Source of the DNA: UBA5266 sp964610025
GTDB taxonomy: Bacteria > Bacteroidota > Bacteroidia > Bacteroidales > WCHB1-69
DNA: 30,942 nt
NCBI GenBank assembly: GCA_964610025.1
Contig: CAZSTX010000021.1
Coordinates: 1 to 30,942 of the forward strand
Reading direction: 5' to 3'
The notes under the pieces were generated by a model. The model made no database searches. It was not told where the DNA came from and worked only from the letters and a program-made list of their open reading frames with translations. The position numbers and the translations under genes are program-made. The stretch's first letter is position 1; each line of letters begins with the position of its first letter. Positions 8,101-15,873 of this stretch are shown here, piece by piece.

Positions 8101-10303
8101 TGATAGTTTACGCATTTTATATACTTATATGGGAGCTTACACAGCAAGCGTATTTGCCGGAAATGATTTAGAAATGGTATCTATAATTGAACCTATTAAT
8201 ACACCCGAAAATATTTGCTATCAAAATTATTCTGCTATAAAAGTAGTTATTTCAAATCAGGGAGCTTATTTAATTGATTTTGCTACTAACAATTTAAAAT
8301 TATGTGCACAAGTTACAGGAGCCATTAATTTTCAATTAGATACATTAATTACTTCTGGTAGCATTGATATTTTTCAAAACGACACCTTTGAAATTACAAA
8401 TATGCTTCCTGTTTCAAAAAATGGGACATATCACATAAAAGTATGGCTCGAAAACATAATCGACCAAATAAATAGCAATGATACTATAACTGTTGATTAT
8501 CTTGTTGATCTATTAACTTTACCTTATAATGAAAACTTTAATGTATTGCCAACTGAGTTTACATTTAAACAACTATCTGGAAATTTAGGCTGGTCGGTGC
8601 AACAAGGTGCCGGAAGCAATCCTACTATTAATCCAACGAATGGCACAGGACGTTTGACTTTTGCATCTGAATTAGGAGCAATAGCAAGTGCACGCTTACA
8701 TCCTATAAATTTATTAGGATCTCAAAAACCAAAATTAGAATTTTGGTATGCCCATGATAATAATAATAGTTCTAAAGATGATAAGTTGTTTGTAAGAATT
8801 TCTACTGATGGAGGCACAACATTTCAAAATTTAGATGAAATAAAACGCTATAACGATACATGTACAACTCCAATATTTATACATTATACATTCGACTTGT
8901 CTTATTACGCTATGTACTCATGTGTTATTATTGATTTTTATGGACAAAGTTTTGGCGGTGGCAATCAAAATATTGACAGCATTGCTATCACTTCTCAAGA
9001 AGACTTAATGGTAGATTTAGATATTGCTGAAGAATCTGAACTAATAGCTTGTGAATTAGACAATATTCCTATTATAATCAAAATAATTAATAAAACATCT
9101 CAATTTTTCGATTTGCAAAAATATCCTACTAATATTAATGTGAAAATTAATGGCGCAGTAGACACCACCTTCCAACTCCCATTAACAAATGGTATTATTG
9201 CAGGAGATACAACTATACTATATACACTATCTTATTTTAATTTTAGCACAAATGGAACCTATAATATATTGGCTTATATAGATGCAGTAGATAATAACAG
9301 TTTAAATGACACCGTCAGACTAATGCGAAACATCCAAGTAGATGCTGATTTGTTTGCTATGGATACTATCTATAGTAAAACAATAGGCGACACTATCTAT
9401 CCAACTATTTATATAGCAAATAATGGCAATATCCCTATTAACGGATTTACAGCTAATATTAAAATTAATAATACTCTTACAGTATCAGAATATGTTGATA
9501 CTCTATTAGCAATAAACGACACATTGATTTATACCTTCAAAAACCCTTATCTCGTACCAACGGTAACAGAAACACAACCTTTTTATCAATTAAAAATAGA
9601 TATCGTATTGACTTGCGATGGGGATATGAGTAATAATTCTTATTCACAATATTATACAGTAGATATTCCATCTTACGTAGATTTATCTATCTCTAGAATT
9701 AATTACCCTATTGCCGATAGTTGTGAAACAGGATTAAATGAGGTATTCGCCTCTATTACAATTATAAATAATGGTGCTACCAGCTCACAAGATGGAACGC
9801 TACAAATAGAGATAGATAGTGCTGGTATTATTATTCATACTTTTGTAGAAGCTATCGATGATATTATTCCTAATAATACTATTCTTCATACATGCACACA
9901 ATCTTATATTGTTCCTAATTTTAATGGTAATTATACAGTTAAATTTACTATAGAGTGCACTGAAGATATTGATATGAGTAACAATAAATTATCTGTAATT
10001 ACGTGTGCAAAAGAAAACCTAAATATAAACGAAAAAAGGGTGAAATTATGGCTATTAGGACAAAACATTCCTAATCCAGCTCAAACGTTTACCGAAATAC
10101 CTTATAGTATTCCACAAGATGGAACAATCAACGTGAAAATAGTAAGCGTTAGCGGACAAGTCTTATATCAAAAAGAAATGAAATCTGTTCAAGGCAACCA
10201 TACCTTATTAGTAGATATCGACTTTTTAGCAAACGGTATTTATTATTATAGCATGGAATACGAAGGTAGAACAATTGTTAAGAAAATGACAATACAGAAA
10301 TAA
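2165..10303 (+). CDS. Giant secreted multi-domain beta-helix protein with T9SS sorting domain
   Basis: A 2712-residue surface or secreted protein. A signal peptide occupies residues 1-20 (MKKIIIFFNLTLILTNAYTQ). A jelly-roll (MAM or choice-of-anchor-like) domain follows at about 21-210. Three modules then repeat: a CARDB-like Ig fold ending in a cysteine, then a right-handed parallel beta-helix of about 400-450 residues. The helices open at C429, C1005 and C1559 with GxYxVG..DF..A...LxxCGxxG and close with DYNNYYSxG at 807, 1365 and 1908. After a fourth CARDB-like unit come a second jelly-roll at about 2117-2275, three more CARDB-like units, and a type A T9SS C-terminal domain at 2628-2712 (QNIPNPAQ, then VSGQVLYQKEM, ending VKKMTIQK). 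T9SS signals of this kind direct export across the outer membrane with cleavage of the domain. Beta-helix plus adhesion domains suggest polysaccharide binding or cleavage, or adhesion; I see no defined catalytic motif. It is a single gene ended by a terminator at 10321. Confidence 0.9.
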   Translation: MKKIIIFFNLTLILTNAYTQYTTIVNETFSSTLNGWTIKNSSSATWNRDTNYYVSSPSSYKGEVPSSSNVGDSIVLTSPVFDLSQYPYVFLRFNHICKVSQTDICQISIKEYYSGSQWHVIPSNCYLGTSKNYSKDKKFNDVSYTDWRSDSLWLQPSNTWWKTESFDISSEASFAPIQIKFTIIKGTSTGSEFAAGWFIDNFELLASMNEIRTPLVEFLPPLVIDTLHHTGPFTINAKVATRTNMPINHPKLEVIYTYGQTISHDTLLMTNIAGDSIWQAIIPQKLFNTHIKYSINASDTGGNKSFATNEFYLKRIGIGDSNSVAIKSIDYPKDLVVGGQATPVVVSFSNKGLKALDSCILNWSLNGVLQTAHKWKGHLSDDHSTQDTIGYYFPRQNIYDTIFVWVGMPNGIVDTITNDDTAHVYTYGCITILSGEYIVGPDPNADFMSINTVINALSGCGSSGNVILKLQSDTLVENVNLLNLKNLLGANDTLIITSLSGNAQDAVIKPLNGSAFTIGKSDNIIIKNITIDVSAATSPMSHGVHFVDTCSNIWIDSCIIIAKNVSDTGYDCIHQLNTATSAGSGLLTNLYITNNILTNGYHGIYLFGRAYNKKNSNVNICNNTITVFGMGMRLWGTDFNKINNNYITRNSTTARWCHGIYFQYSFGKELCNNRIYMSGVGGAPSTSWNCGGIVGWSGNGPAGVSATNRLLVANNEIIITAANIYARGIYCSSGPNHTDFMHNSVLMLGNYGSSSDAPMCFDIVNGVGAAYKANIFNNNFINLSGTSTGTKNYAIRLPASNITFIRDYNNYYSIGQYPVATRSAGYPNIQAWISAFYLDSNSMNVLPDSITATSTDLRVEESQILCPALTQVPFDINLNQRIVTTNMGCHHTNIPDAYDAGIAELSFSRNFADSVYPTVLVSVINMGSQILDSVEIHWSVNGIAQPTYMWHGSLGRGQKSANFNIGNFMVRRGINEIVVYTSSPNGQLIDGNHNNDTASYKEFACSMPLVGTYTVGSSQADFIDEKEMMQAVNNCGVGGTVVFEFLSGTYGDLSFSNYPLPSVSTDSITITSAAGHPDSVIFKSSDMAALSIGNIAHFIFSNVTFDATANGYHAVKFTNPMNNIKFYGCNIYGNPTAITTDYTGIYYAGLSGNINDITFIKNKITGGYYNLYFNNPGANRIILDSNELTNAAGAGVYCSGSTYFSSISNNLIESRLNTTANYYGVHLYSRGNIDTMVCNKIHVTTTATAYGLNMYMQLNYSLGVPAFVVNNEIILNGATCYGINGNTTGSSGAVYAQVDYLNNSIYVKGNNVYGIYLNAYSGTNDGKIYKATFKYNNIFASSQSGGAAYAYYVVGTTATPYYNFDYNNYYSTGTNLVYINNTNCVSIADIIATGTGKDSNSININPMYPANPVNLSPSAVMRSPLVSYIPYDIVHELRTSSNNSMGCYAKFFSFDVGLDTFFMPAPISIIGNQTNVVVKLLNYGIDTLQNATVQWTLNGVLQTPFNVTNLALGQYEDTVLTVGSFIPSQSGNINLKAWAECVGDGNAFNDTINMSTYACDSMYTGSYTIGGNNRDFKTINDAIMALSNCGVAGPVILLIDSGTYAPVNISKTFSGANDTNIVSFTSASGNANDVAIESFSTTMTLENAGYLNFNHLTINAKNGSIPTAIAIISSANNIEISNCIIKANIIRLDTNKYHRGVIISENITKNINNLKISHNIIDGGLANIYLQTGNNLTYGKDIIINENIMTNAYSTGMNIVYTDIASIAYNQISSQANSTANFTGISLNQCNVYLNANKIRALSSTLQRFTGIELSYINQNASKNGLLSNNEIIASATTENNYGIYLNQHSYINIIHNSIFLNSANAKCLYVTTATNNMLLKNNNFISEATAYPIYFSLLAYSQSSTMDYNNYYSGGNYIGYAGSRVADISTWKSLTMNDAHSVSILPSFVNINTDLSLNNSNNNGLACLIDSNVLTDINDSLRILYTYMGAYTASVFAGNDLEMVSIIEPINTPENICYQNYSAIKVVISNQGAYLIDFATNNLKLCAQVTGAINFQLDTLITSGSIDIFQNDTFEITNMLPVSKNGTYHIKVWLENIIDQINSNDTITVDYLVDLLTLPYNENFNVLPTEFTFKQLSGNLGWSVQQGAGSNPTINPTNGTGRLTFASELGAIASARLHPINLLGSQKPKLEFWYAHDNNNSSKDDKLFVRISTDGGTTFQNLDEIKRYNDTCTTPIFIHYTFDLSYYAMYSCVIIDFYGQSFGGGNQNIDSIAITSQEDLMVDLDIAEESELIACELDNIPIIIKIINKTSQFFDLQKYPTNINVKINGAVDTTFQLPLTNGIIAGDTTILYTLSYFNFSTNGTYNILAYIDAVDNNSLNDTVRLMRNIQVDADLFAMDTIYSKTIGDTIYPTIYIANNGNIPINGFTANIKINNTLTVSEYVDTLLAINDTLIYTFKNPYLVPTVTETQPFYQLKIDIVLTCDGDMSNNSYSQYYTVDIPSYVDLSISRINYPIADSCETGLNEVFASITIINNGATSSQDGTLQIEIDSAGIIIHTFVEAIDDIIPNNTILHTCTQSYIVPNFNGNYTVKFTIECTEDIDMSNNKLSVITCAKENLNINEKRVKLWLLGQNIPNPAQTFTEIPYSIPQDGTINVKIVSVSGQVLYQKEMKSVQGNHTLLVDIDFLANGIYYYSMEYEGRTIVKKMTIQK

Positions 10304-10320
10304 AATCTATATTATATTAA

Positions 10321-10358
10321 AAGAGGATTGTCTTTTTCAGATAATCCTCTTTTTTTTT
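10321..10358 (+). terminator. Intrinsic terminator, probably bidirectional
   Basis: AAGAGGATT (10321-10329) pairs with AATCCTCTT (10343-10351). The stem extends inward through GTCT/AGAT with one G-U pair, leaving a 5-base loop. A run of T follows on the plus strand, so it ends the giant gene. On the minus strand the same stem is followed by TTTT and could also end the feo operon that stops at 10444. Confidence 0.88.
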
Positions 10359-10443
10359 ATCTACTAGAAAATTTAAGAAATAATAATAAAACAAAAATAT
10401 GTTACCCTAAAAAATAAATACAAATTTAAAATCATGTTTTTAT

Positions 10444-10581
10444 TTAGCGGTTACAATTATTTTTTAAAGGACAGCTGTCACAGCCTTTATCTTTTGTTTT
10501 TCGTTTTTTAAAAAATAATCTAAAAATAACATAAAAAACAATGAGTCCTAAAATAACATATACAATGATTTCTTGCCACAT
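10444..10581 (-). CDS. FeoB-associated cysteine-rich membrane protein (45 residues)
   Basis: The minus strand encodes MWQEIIVYVILGLIVFYVIF followed by RLFFKKRKTKDKGCDSCPLK and NNCNR. That is one transmembrane helix (about residues 5-24), a basic stretch, then a C-x2-C-x5-C motif at residues 34, 37 and 43. This is the architecture of the small FeoB-associated Cys-rich membrane protein family found next to feoB in many Bacteroidota and Firmicutes. Its function is unsettled; a role as a partner or redox/iron-sensing accessory of the FeoB permease is inferred from context. The ATG lies 12 bases after the feoB stop on the same strand, so it is the last gene of the feo operon. Confidence 0.88.
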   Translation of the reverse strand: MWQEIIVYVILGLIVFYVIFRLFFKKRKTKDKGCDSCPLKNNCNR

Positions 10582-10593
10582 AACAATTCAGTA

Positions 10594-13077
10594 TTATACA
10601 ATTAAACTCCCTATTTGATATATTAAAAATGAAACAACCCATGCTAATGCTGTTGTATAAAACACAACAAATAAAGCCCATTTAAGATTTGCTTCTTTTT
10701 TAATTGCAACTATAGCTGCAATACATGGAAAATAAATTAAAACAAAAATCATCATAGCATAAGCAACCAAAGGATTAAAGACTTTCTGTCCTATTTTATC
10801 GCCACTTTTAAATACTTGCTCTTGTAATTTTTTTTGCAATCCAATATTTTCGTCTTCATCATCAGCTGTTTGATAAAGTACGCCCATAGTGCTAACCACT
10901 ATTTCTTTAGCTGCAAGTCCTGTAATCAAGCTCACACCTATTTTCCAATCGAATCCTAAAGGACGAATAATAGGTTCAATAAAATGACCAAGTTGTCCGA
11001 TGTATGATTTTTCCATTTTTTCTGATTTCTTCAGGAACTCAATTTCTACAATTTTTGCTTCTTTTACATTATTAGCAAAAGCAGGATTTATTTTTATATT
11101 TTCTATTTGTTCTTCGTAATTTGTTGTATATTCAATATTTTTAGGAAAATATCCCAATGCCCAAATAACAATTGAAGCTATAAGAATCACACTTCCCATT
11201 TTTTTCAAATACTGCACAGCTTTGTGCCACATATGAATAGTAGTATTTTTAAGTGTTGGAATACGATATGGCGGAAGCTCCATTACAAAGGGTGCATCTT
11301 CGCCTTTAAGGATTAGTTTTTTTACCAATAAAGTTGTTACAACAGCCATTATTATCCCTATCAAATAAATTGAAATTAAGACTAAACCTTGATTTTTAGT
11401 GAAAAAAGCAGAAATCAACAGAACATACACAGGCAAACGAGCACTGCACGACATAAAAGGAATGGCTAACATAGTCAATATACGGTCTTTACGATTTTCT
11501 AACGTACGTGTAGCCATAATAGCAGGCACACTGCAGCCAAAACCCATTAACATAGGAATAAACGACTTGCCATGCAAACCCATTTTGTGCATAATTCTAT
11601 CCATAATAAAAGAAGCACGAGCCATGTAACCACTATCTTCCATAAAGGAAATAAAGAAAAATAATATTAAAATATTAGGTAAAAATACGATTACTCCGCC
11701 CACTCCACCAATGACACCATCTAAAAGCAAATCTTTTAATATCCCATTAGGGATTATACCACTTAAGTATTCGTTTAACTTTCTGACCAACCATTCGATA
11801 CCATCCATAGGATAGTTTCCTAAACTGAAAGTAGTTTGAAACATCAGCCACATAAAAAGAATAAAAATTGGAAAACCTAAGAATTTATTTGTCAATAATT
11901 TATCTATTATCAACGAAAGGTTGCGTTGTTCTTCTTTGCCTTCTTTATACGTTTCGTTGAGGGCTCCGTTTATAAAACCATATTTAAAATCAGTAACAAT
12001 AGATTCCGATTTCTCTTTATATTCTTTTTCTAAATTGGCAATTTCCGATGCAGCGGTTTCAATTATTTCTTTAAAATTGGCACAATTTTTTAAATTGTTT
12101 TGTGTCTCTTTATCATTTTCAATTAGTTTTATAGATAGATAACGTGTAGAATAATGGTCGGTTATGTGTTTGTTTTCTTTTATCAGCGTTTGAATTTTCG
12201 AAATCGAATTTTCAATATTTTTCCCGTAATTAATATGAATATGCCTTACTATAGGGTCTTTATCTTCATACACTTCAATAATTTTTTTCAACAAATCATT
12301 GATACCCACCCCTTTAGAGGCAATAGTAGGAATAATTGGGATTCCCAACATTTTAGCCAAATTGTCGTAATCGAATTTTCCCCCACTTTTCTCTAACTCA
12401 TCGTACATATTGAGTGCAATAATCACTTTTATATTCATGTCTATCAATTGAGTAGTGAGGTAGAGATTACGTTCTAAATTAGAAGCATCAACAATATTGA
12501 TAATAATATCGGGTTTTTTTTCGGTTATATAGTTTCTAACATAAAGCTCTTCGGGCGAATATTCAGTAATAGAATAAGTGCCGGGCAAGTCGGCAATTTT
12601 AAAAGTATAGTTAAATTTTTTAATCCTGGCTTCTTTCGCATCTACTGTAACACCTGCATAGTTGCCAACACGTTCATGCGAATTAGAAGCATAATTAAAA
12701 AGTGTCGTTTTCCCACTATTAGGATTTCCTACCAATGCGATATTAATTGTATGGCATTTTTCTTTTGCCGATGTTTTTAATGTTTCTTCGTCTATGATAC
12801 CATTGAAATTATTCGTAATTGTGTTGCCAATATTTTTTGCAATTACCACTTTAATAAGCTGAGCTTCTGAACGGCGAAGCGAGACATAATAATCCATAAT
12901 ACGGTATTCGGCGGGGTCTTGTAGCGGAGCTTTTTTGATAGCAGTAACTTTTTTACCTCTCACAAATCCCATTTCAAGAATACGTTTTCGGAAAGCGCCA
13001 TGTCCTAAAATTTTTACAATAATAGCCTCTTGTCCATCTTCTAATTGCGATAACTGAATTTCTTTTATATTGCTCAT
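10594..13077 (-). CDS. feoB: Ferrous iron transport FeoA-FeoB fusion protein
   Basis: An 827-residue inner-membrane iron(II) transporter with a FeoA (SH3-like) domain fused to its N terminus (about residues 1-80, including ILGHGAFRKRILEMGFVRG). The FeoB G domain follows: G1 GNPNSGKTT from 117, G3 DLPG at 163-166, and NMYD at 223-226 in the NxxD guanine-specificity position. A helical spacer runs to about 390. The membrane part has the Gate regions, including GFGCSVPAIMATR and, later, SCSARLPVYVLL. GTP hydrolysis by the G domain drives or gates iron(II) import. The fusion is common in Bacteroidota. The operon partners are an upstream porin (36-base gap) and the downstream cysteine-rich protein. 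No clear iron-regulator box is recognised. Confidence 0.96.
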   Translation of the reverse strand: MSNIKEIQLSQLEDGQEAIIVKILGHGAFRKRILEMGFVRGKKVTAIKKAPLQDPAEYRIMDYYVSLRRSEAQLIKVVIAKNIGNTITNNFNGIIDEETLKTSAKEKCHTINIALVGNPNSGKTTLFNYASNSHERVGNYAGVTVDAKEARIKKFNYTFKIADLPGTYSITEYSPEELYVRNYITEKKPDIIINIVDASNLERNLYLTTQLIDMNIKVIIALNMYDELEKSGGKFDYDNLAKMLGIPIIPTIASKGVGINDLLKKIIEVYEDKDPIVRHIHINYGKNIENSISKIQTLIKENKHITDHYSTRYLSIKLIENDKETQNNLKNCANFKEIIETAASEIANLEKEYKEKSESIVTDFKYGFINGALNETYKEGKEEQRNLSLIIDKLLTNKFLGFPIFILFMWLMFQTTFSLGNYPMDGIEWLVRKLNEYLSGIIPNGILKDLLLDGVIGGVGGVIVFLPNILILFFFISFMEDSGYMARASFIMDRIMHKMGLHGKSFIPMLMGFGCSVPAIMATRTLENRKDRILTMLAIPFMSCSARLPVYVLLISAFFTKNQGLVLISIYLIGIIMAVVTTLLVKKLILKGEDAPFVMELPPYRIPTLKNTTIHMWHKAVQYLKKMGSVILIASIVIWALGYFPKNIEYTTNYEEQIENIKINPAFANNVKEAKIVEIEFLKKSEKMEKSYIGQLGHFIEPIIRPLGFDWKIGVSLITGLAAKEIVVSTMGVLYQTADDEDENIGLQKKLQEQVFKSGDKIGQKVFNPLVAYAMMIFVLIYFPCIAAIVAIKKEANLKWALFVVFYTTALAWVVSFLIYQIGSLIV

Positions 13078-13113
13078 TTTTTATTGTTTATCAGTAATTA
13101 CTTATTGTTTATT

Positions 13114-14265
13114 TTAAAAATTAATGCCAAAACGAAGAAAGGCAAGCATACTGTTTTTTAATCTAAAATCGGTTCCTGCTGGATTAATAATATATTGCAA
13201 ATCGGGTTGAACAAAAAAGTTTTCTCCTAACTGAGCTTTATATGTTAATTCAATGGCTGTTTCGCTACCGATAGCGTTGTTGATACCCGAATGTGCAACA
13301 GCAAGTCCTAAAACATCATCGACACGTTTTTTAAACAATCCTTTATAGTTTAATCCGCAACCGATATAATACCAATTTTCGTTTATATTTTTAGGTTTAA
13401 TGCTTGCTTGTAAAAAAGAAGACAATTCTCTCCCCGATTGTTTTTTCAGAATACTCTGGTCGATAGTTATATAGAATCCATAATTCTGCGGATGCGTTTC
13501 GACGGTAGGCGGAGTAGTTTCGTTGTGGATAGTCATTGTATATTTATTATGATAATATCCTCCTAATTTATAAACTCCTGGATGGGTTTCAGAAGAGTTA
13601 TAATAAGACAACTCTGAAAACAAAAGATAGCCATCGTCTTTGCTTAATTGCCATTTAACATTGTATTTGTTAATAGAAAAATCTTCAGGAACGCCATCAA
13701 AAATAGCAATTTTAAAAACGAAATCTTCGCTAAAATTATAATGTAACTGTATGCCTAATGAAGTAAGCGGAAAAATTGGCACTGGCAAATTGCCTGATAT
13801 TGTAGAATGTACGCCACAAGAGCTATTGAGAAATAAATCTGCATTTTCGCTTGATAAAAACTCGACACATAAATCTTGCAATCCTAACACCAACGATAGG
13901 TTTCCGATAGTTTGTTTCAACCACAATTCTTCTAAAAAAGTAAAATTTCCTGCTTCGATATTTGATGCAACCTGATAGTCACCTATAAATGTTGCTGATG
14001 GCTCGCCGCCATGGGTATTTGCTGCATTTATAAACACTTCGCCTCCTTCCCAAAAACCGGCTTTTTTTGTGTCAAATCTTATCATAATATTTGCCATGCC
14101 AAGATAAGTCCCTCCTTTTTTTACTCCTCCTGCAAAATTATAAAAACCTTCGCCTACGTACGCCGTCTCGAACGAAAACGGATTTTCTTTTAGATTTGTT
14201 TGCGATAAAGCTATTCCCATACTAAGAAAAAGTGCTATAAAAATTTTCAGTATCGGTATTTTCAT
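13114..14265 (-). CDS. OprB-like outer-membrane porin in the feo operon
   Basis: A 383-residue protein with a signal peptide (MKIPILKIFIALFLSMGIALS) and a beta-barrel pattern of alternating aromatic and polar strands ending in phenylalanine (LAFLRFGINF), as in outer-membrane barrels. The opening after the signal peptide (NPFSFETAYVGEGFYNFAGG, then GTYLGMANIMIRFDT) and WEGGEVFINAANTHGGEPS, FLEELWLKQ and GLQDLCVEF match the OprB carbohydrate-selective porin family. Its stop is 36 bases before feoB on the same strand, so it is probably the first gene of that operon. This suggests passage of iron(II) or an iron complex rather than sugar; that substrate is inference from position only. Family assignment is good, substrate unknown. 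Confidence 0.8.
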   Translation of the reverse strand: MKIPILKIFIALFLSMGIALSQTNLKENPFSFETAYVGEGFYNFAGGVKKGGTYLGMANIMIRFDTKKAGFWEGGEVFINAANTHGGEPSATFIGDYQVASNIEAGNFTFLEELWLKQTIGNLSLVLGLQDLCVEFLSSENADLFLNSSCGVHSTISGNLPVPIFPLTSLGIQLHYNFSEDFVFKIAIFDGVPEDFSINKYNVKWQLSKDDGYLLFSELSYYNSSETHPGVYKLGGYYHNKYTMTIHNETTPPTVETHPQNYGFYITIDQSILKKQSGRELSSFLQASIKPKNINENWYYIGCGLNYKGLFKKRVDDVLGLAVAHSGINNAIGSETAIELTYKAQLGENFFVQPDLQYIINPAGTDFRLKNSMLAFLRFGINF

Positions 14266-14294
14266 ATTATTGATTTATTAAAATTTTAATAATG

Positions 14295-14302
14295 CAAAAA
14301 TA
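14295..14302 (-). promoter_or_regulatory. -7 element for the porin-feoB operon
   Basis: The plus strand reads CAAAAATA preceded by G, so the minus strand reads TATTTTTG then C, matching TAnnTTTG. It sits 29 bases upstream of the porin start. I see no good -33 TTG at the expected spacing. Confidence 0.45.
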
Positions 14303-14356
14303 CCATCTTATTATCCAATATTGTATCGCTAAATATTATGATTTTCAAATAATAGC

Positions 14357-14396
14357 ATCATTATAACTAATGATTTTGAAAGAAAAAACTTCAAAA
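14357..14396. repeat. Two adjoining inverted repeats between the threonine dehydrogenase and porin genes
   Basis: ATCATTA (14357-14363) and TAATGAT (14368-14374) form a perfect 7-base stem with a 4-base loop. Directly beside it TTTTGAA (14374-14380) pairs with TTCAAAA (14390-14396). Neither is followed by a clear T run on the minus strand. A factor-independent terminator for the dehydrogenase gene is possible but weak; an operator for the porin operon is another option. Confidence 0.35.
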
Positions 14397-14403
14397 GCAA
14401 CAA

Positions 14404-15351
14404 TTAAGAAATTTTCTTTCTAATTTCTCTTAACATTACTTTTGTCATCTCTTCTAAATTGTATTGATAAGTAAGATTCCAATCTTTTTGTGCTATGGTG
14501 TCGTCAATACTTTGTGGCCAAGAATTTGCAATAGCTTGACGAAAATCGGGAGCATAAGTAATAGTGAAATTAGGAATCTCTTTTTTTATAGCCATAAACA
14601 CATCGTTTGGGCAAAAACTCATTCCTCCAATATTATAACTATCTTCGACACTTAGCTTTGCTGCATCGGATTCCATTAATTGTATGGTTGCTTTAATGGC
14701 ATCGGGCATAAACATCATTGGTAAATAAGTGTTTTTTTCTAAAAAACATTGATAAGTACCTTTTTTTATTGCTTCATAATAAATTTCTACAGCATAATCG
14801 GTAGTGCCTCCACCTGCTTCTGTTTTGTAGCTAATAAGTCCCGGATAACGCACACTACGCGTATCGACACCGTATCGTTTGCGATAATAAGCTATCCATC
14901 GTTCACCCGCTAATTTGCTAATCCCATATACGGTATTAGGATCCATAACACATTGTTGAGGTGTGTTTTTTATAGGAGTAGAAGGACCGAAAACAGCAAT
15001 AGAACTAGGCCAAAACAAACGTTTTACTTTTAATTCTTTTACCATTTCTAAAATATCGAGCAGCCCTCTCATATTAATATCCCACGAAGGAAGAGGTTTT
15101 TTTTCGGCATTACCCGATAAAATAGCTGCCAAATGATAAATTTGCGTAATACCATGTTTTTTTACTGTTGATGCAATCTTATCTACCTCTAATACATTTA
15201 AAATTTCAAAAGGACCATTTTCAACAATATCCTTATCTGCTTGCCGAATGTCGGAAGCGTAAACATTTGAACTTCCATATATTTTACGTAATTCTAATGT
15301 TAAATCAGAACCTATCTGACCTGCACAGCCTAATACTAATATTTTATCCAT
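14404..15351 (-). CDS. L-threonine 3-dehydrogenase, SDR (epimerase-like) type
   Basis: A 315-residue NAD-dependent extended SDR protein. It has the Rossmann motif GCAGQIG at residues 8-14, the catalytic YGISK (Tyr142, Lys146) and the upstream PSSIAVFGP serine region. The block RYPGLISYKTEAGGGTTDYA, followed by CFLEKNTYLPMMFMPDAI, is typical of the UDP-galactose-epimerase-like L-threonine dehydrogenases of Bacteroidota rather than sugar epimerases. The reaction would be L-threonine + NAD+ to 2-amino-3-oxobutyrate, which a CoA ligase (Kbl) normally splits to glycine and acetyl-CoA; no kbl is in this window. It is transcribed alone, divergently from the DUF2007 gene. A nucleotide-sugar epimerase is the main alternative, judged less likely. 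Confidence 0.87.
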   Translation of the reverse strand: MDKILVLGCAGQIGSDLTLELRKIYGSSNVYASDIRQADKDIVENGPFEILNVLEVDKIASTVKKHGITQIYHLAAILSGNAEKKPLPSWDINMRGLLDILEMVKELKVKRLFWPSSIAVFGPSTPIKNTPQQCVMDPNTVYGISKLAGERWIAYYRKRYGVDTRSVRYPGLISYKTEAGGGTTDYAVEIYYEAIKKGTYQCFLEKNTYLPMMFMPDAIKATIQLMESDAAKLSVEDSYNIGGMSFCPNDVFMAIKKEIPNFTITYAPDFRQAIANSWPQSIDDTIAQKDWNLTYQYNLEEMTKVMLREIRKKIS

Positions 15352-15444
15352 AAAGATTTTTTTACTGTAAAAAAATTAAACTTATTGACTAACACATCTT
15401 TAACCTATAAACAAATCTGTTTTAAAAGATTAAAAAATGAAGTG

Positions 15445-15452
15445 CAAATTTA
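15445..15452 (-). promoter_or_regulatory. -7 element for the threonine dehydrogenase gene
   Basis: The plus strand reads GCAAATTTA, so the minus strand reads TAAATTTG then C, fitting TAnnTTTG. It lies about 94 bases upstream of the start. No matching -33 TTG is seen. Confidence 0.4.
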
Positions 15453-15536
15453 TATAAAAATGTCGCATATATACATCTATTTAAAAACTATTTCAATCCT
15501 TTTTTAATTTTTATTCTTCCATAAGATATTTTGTAT

Positions 15537-15544
15537 TATATTTG
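15537..15544 (+). promoter_or_regulatory. -7 element for the DUF2007 gene
   Basis: TATATTTG followed by C is an excellent match to TAnnTTTG, 26 bases before the ATG at 15571. Together with the minus-strand element at 15445 it makes 15352-15570 a divergent promoter region. Confidence 0.5.
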
Positions 15545-15570
15545 CATTATAATATAAAAAAAATAAAATC

Positions 15571-15813
15571 ATGAAAACAAAAGAAATAACGCCTATAGAA
15601 ATATTTACAGGAACGGTTTGGCAAGCTGGAATGCTTAAAAACTTATTAGAAACAGCTGATATTAAAGTGTATTTAAGAGACGAAATTAACGGAACTATTT
15701 TCCCTTTTCTCACTTCTTTTGACGGTGCAGGAGTGGTAAAAGTAGTTGTGGCAAGTAGCGATTACGAAAAAGCAAAAGAAATTGTAAACTCATTTAAAGA
15801 AAATTTAAAATAA
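15571..15813 (+). CDS. DUF2007 family protein
   Basis: An 80-residue soluble protein with the DUF2007 (putative signal-transducing) pattern. It opens EIFTGTVWQAGMLKNLLETADIKVYLRDE, a strand-helix-strand unit resembling a ferredoxin-like fold, and ends VKVVVASSDYEKAKEIVNSF. The family is also found fused to or beside membrane proteins and is thought to bind a small ligand or protein segment; its biochemical role is not established. It is monocistronic by layout: its own -7 element upstream and a hairpin directly downstream at 15837. Confidence 0.8.
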   Translation: MKTKEITPIEIFTGTVWQAGMLKNLLETADIKVYLRDEINGTIFPFLTSFDGAGVVKVVVASSDYEKAKEIVNSFKENLK

Positions 15814-15836
15814 TAGCCAAACAAACAACCACCTTT

Positions 15837-15873
15837 TCCGATTTTTTCTATTGAAAAATAAAAAAAAATCGGA
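15837..15873. terminator. Probable terminator after the DUF2007 gene
   Basis: TCCGATTTTTT (15837-15847) is perfectly complementary to AAAAAATCGGA (15863-15873) with a 15-base loop. The stem contains the A/T tracts themselves, so U-tract quality is modest on either strand. Its position 24 bases after the DUF2007 stop and before the dcw promoters suits a transcription boundary. Confidence 0.55.

Noticed and set aside
2165..10303. CRISPR-like or DNA-level tandem repeats in the giant gene
   Set aside because: The repetition is at protein level with diverged DNA; I see no regularly spaced identical repeats.
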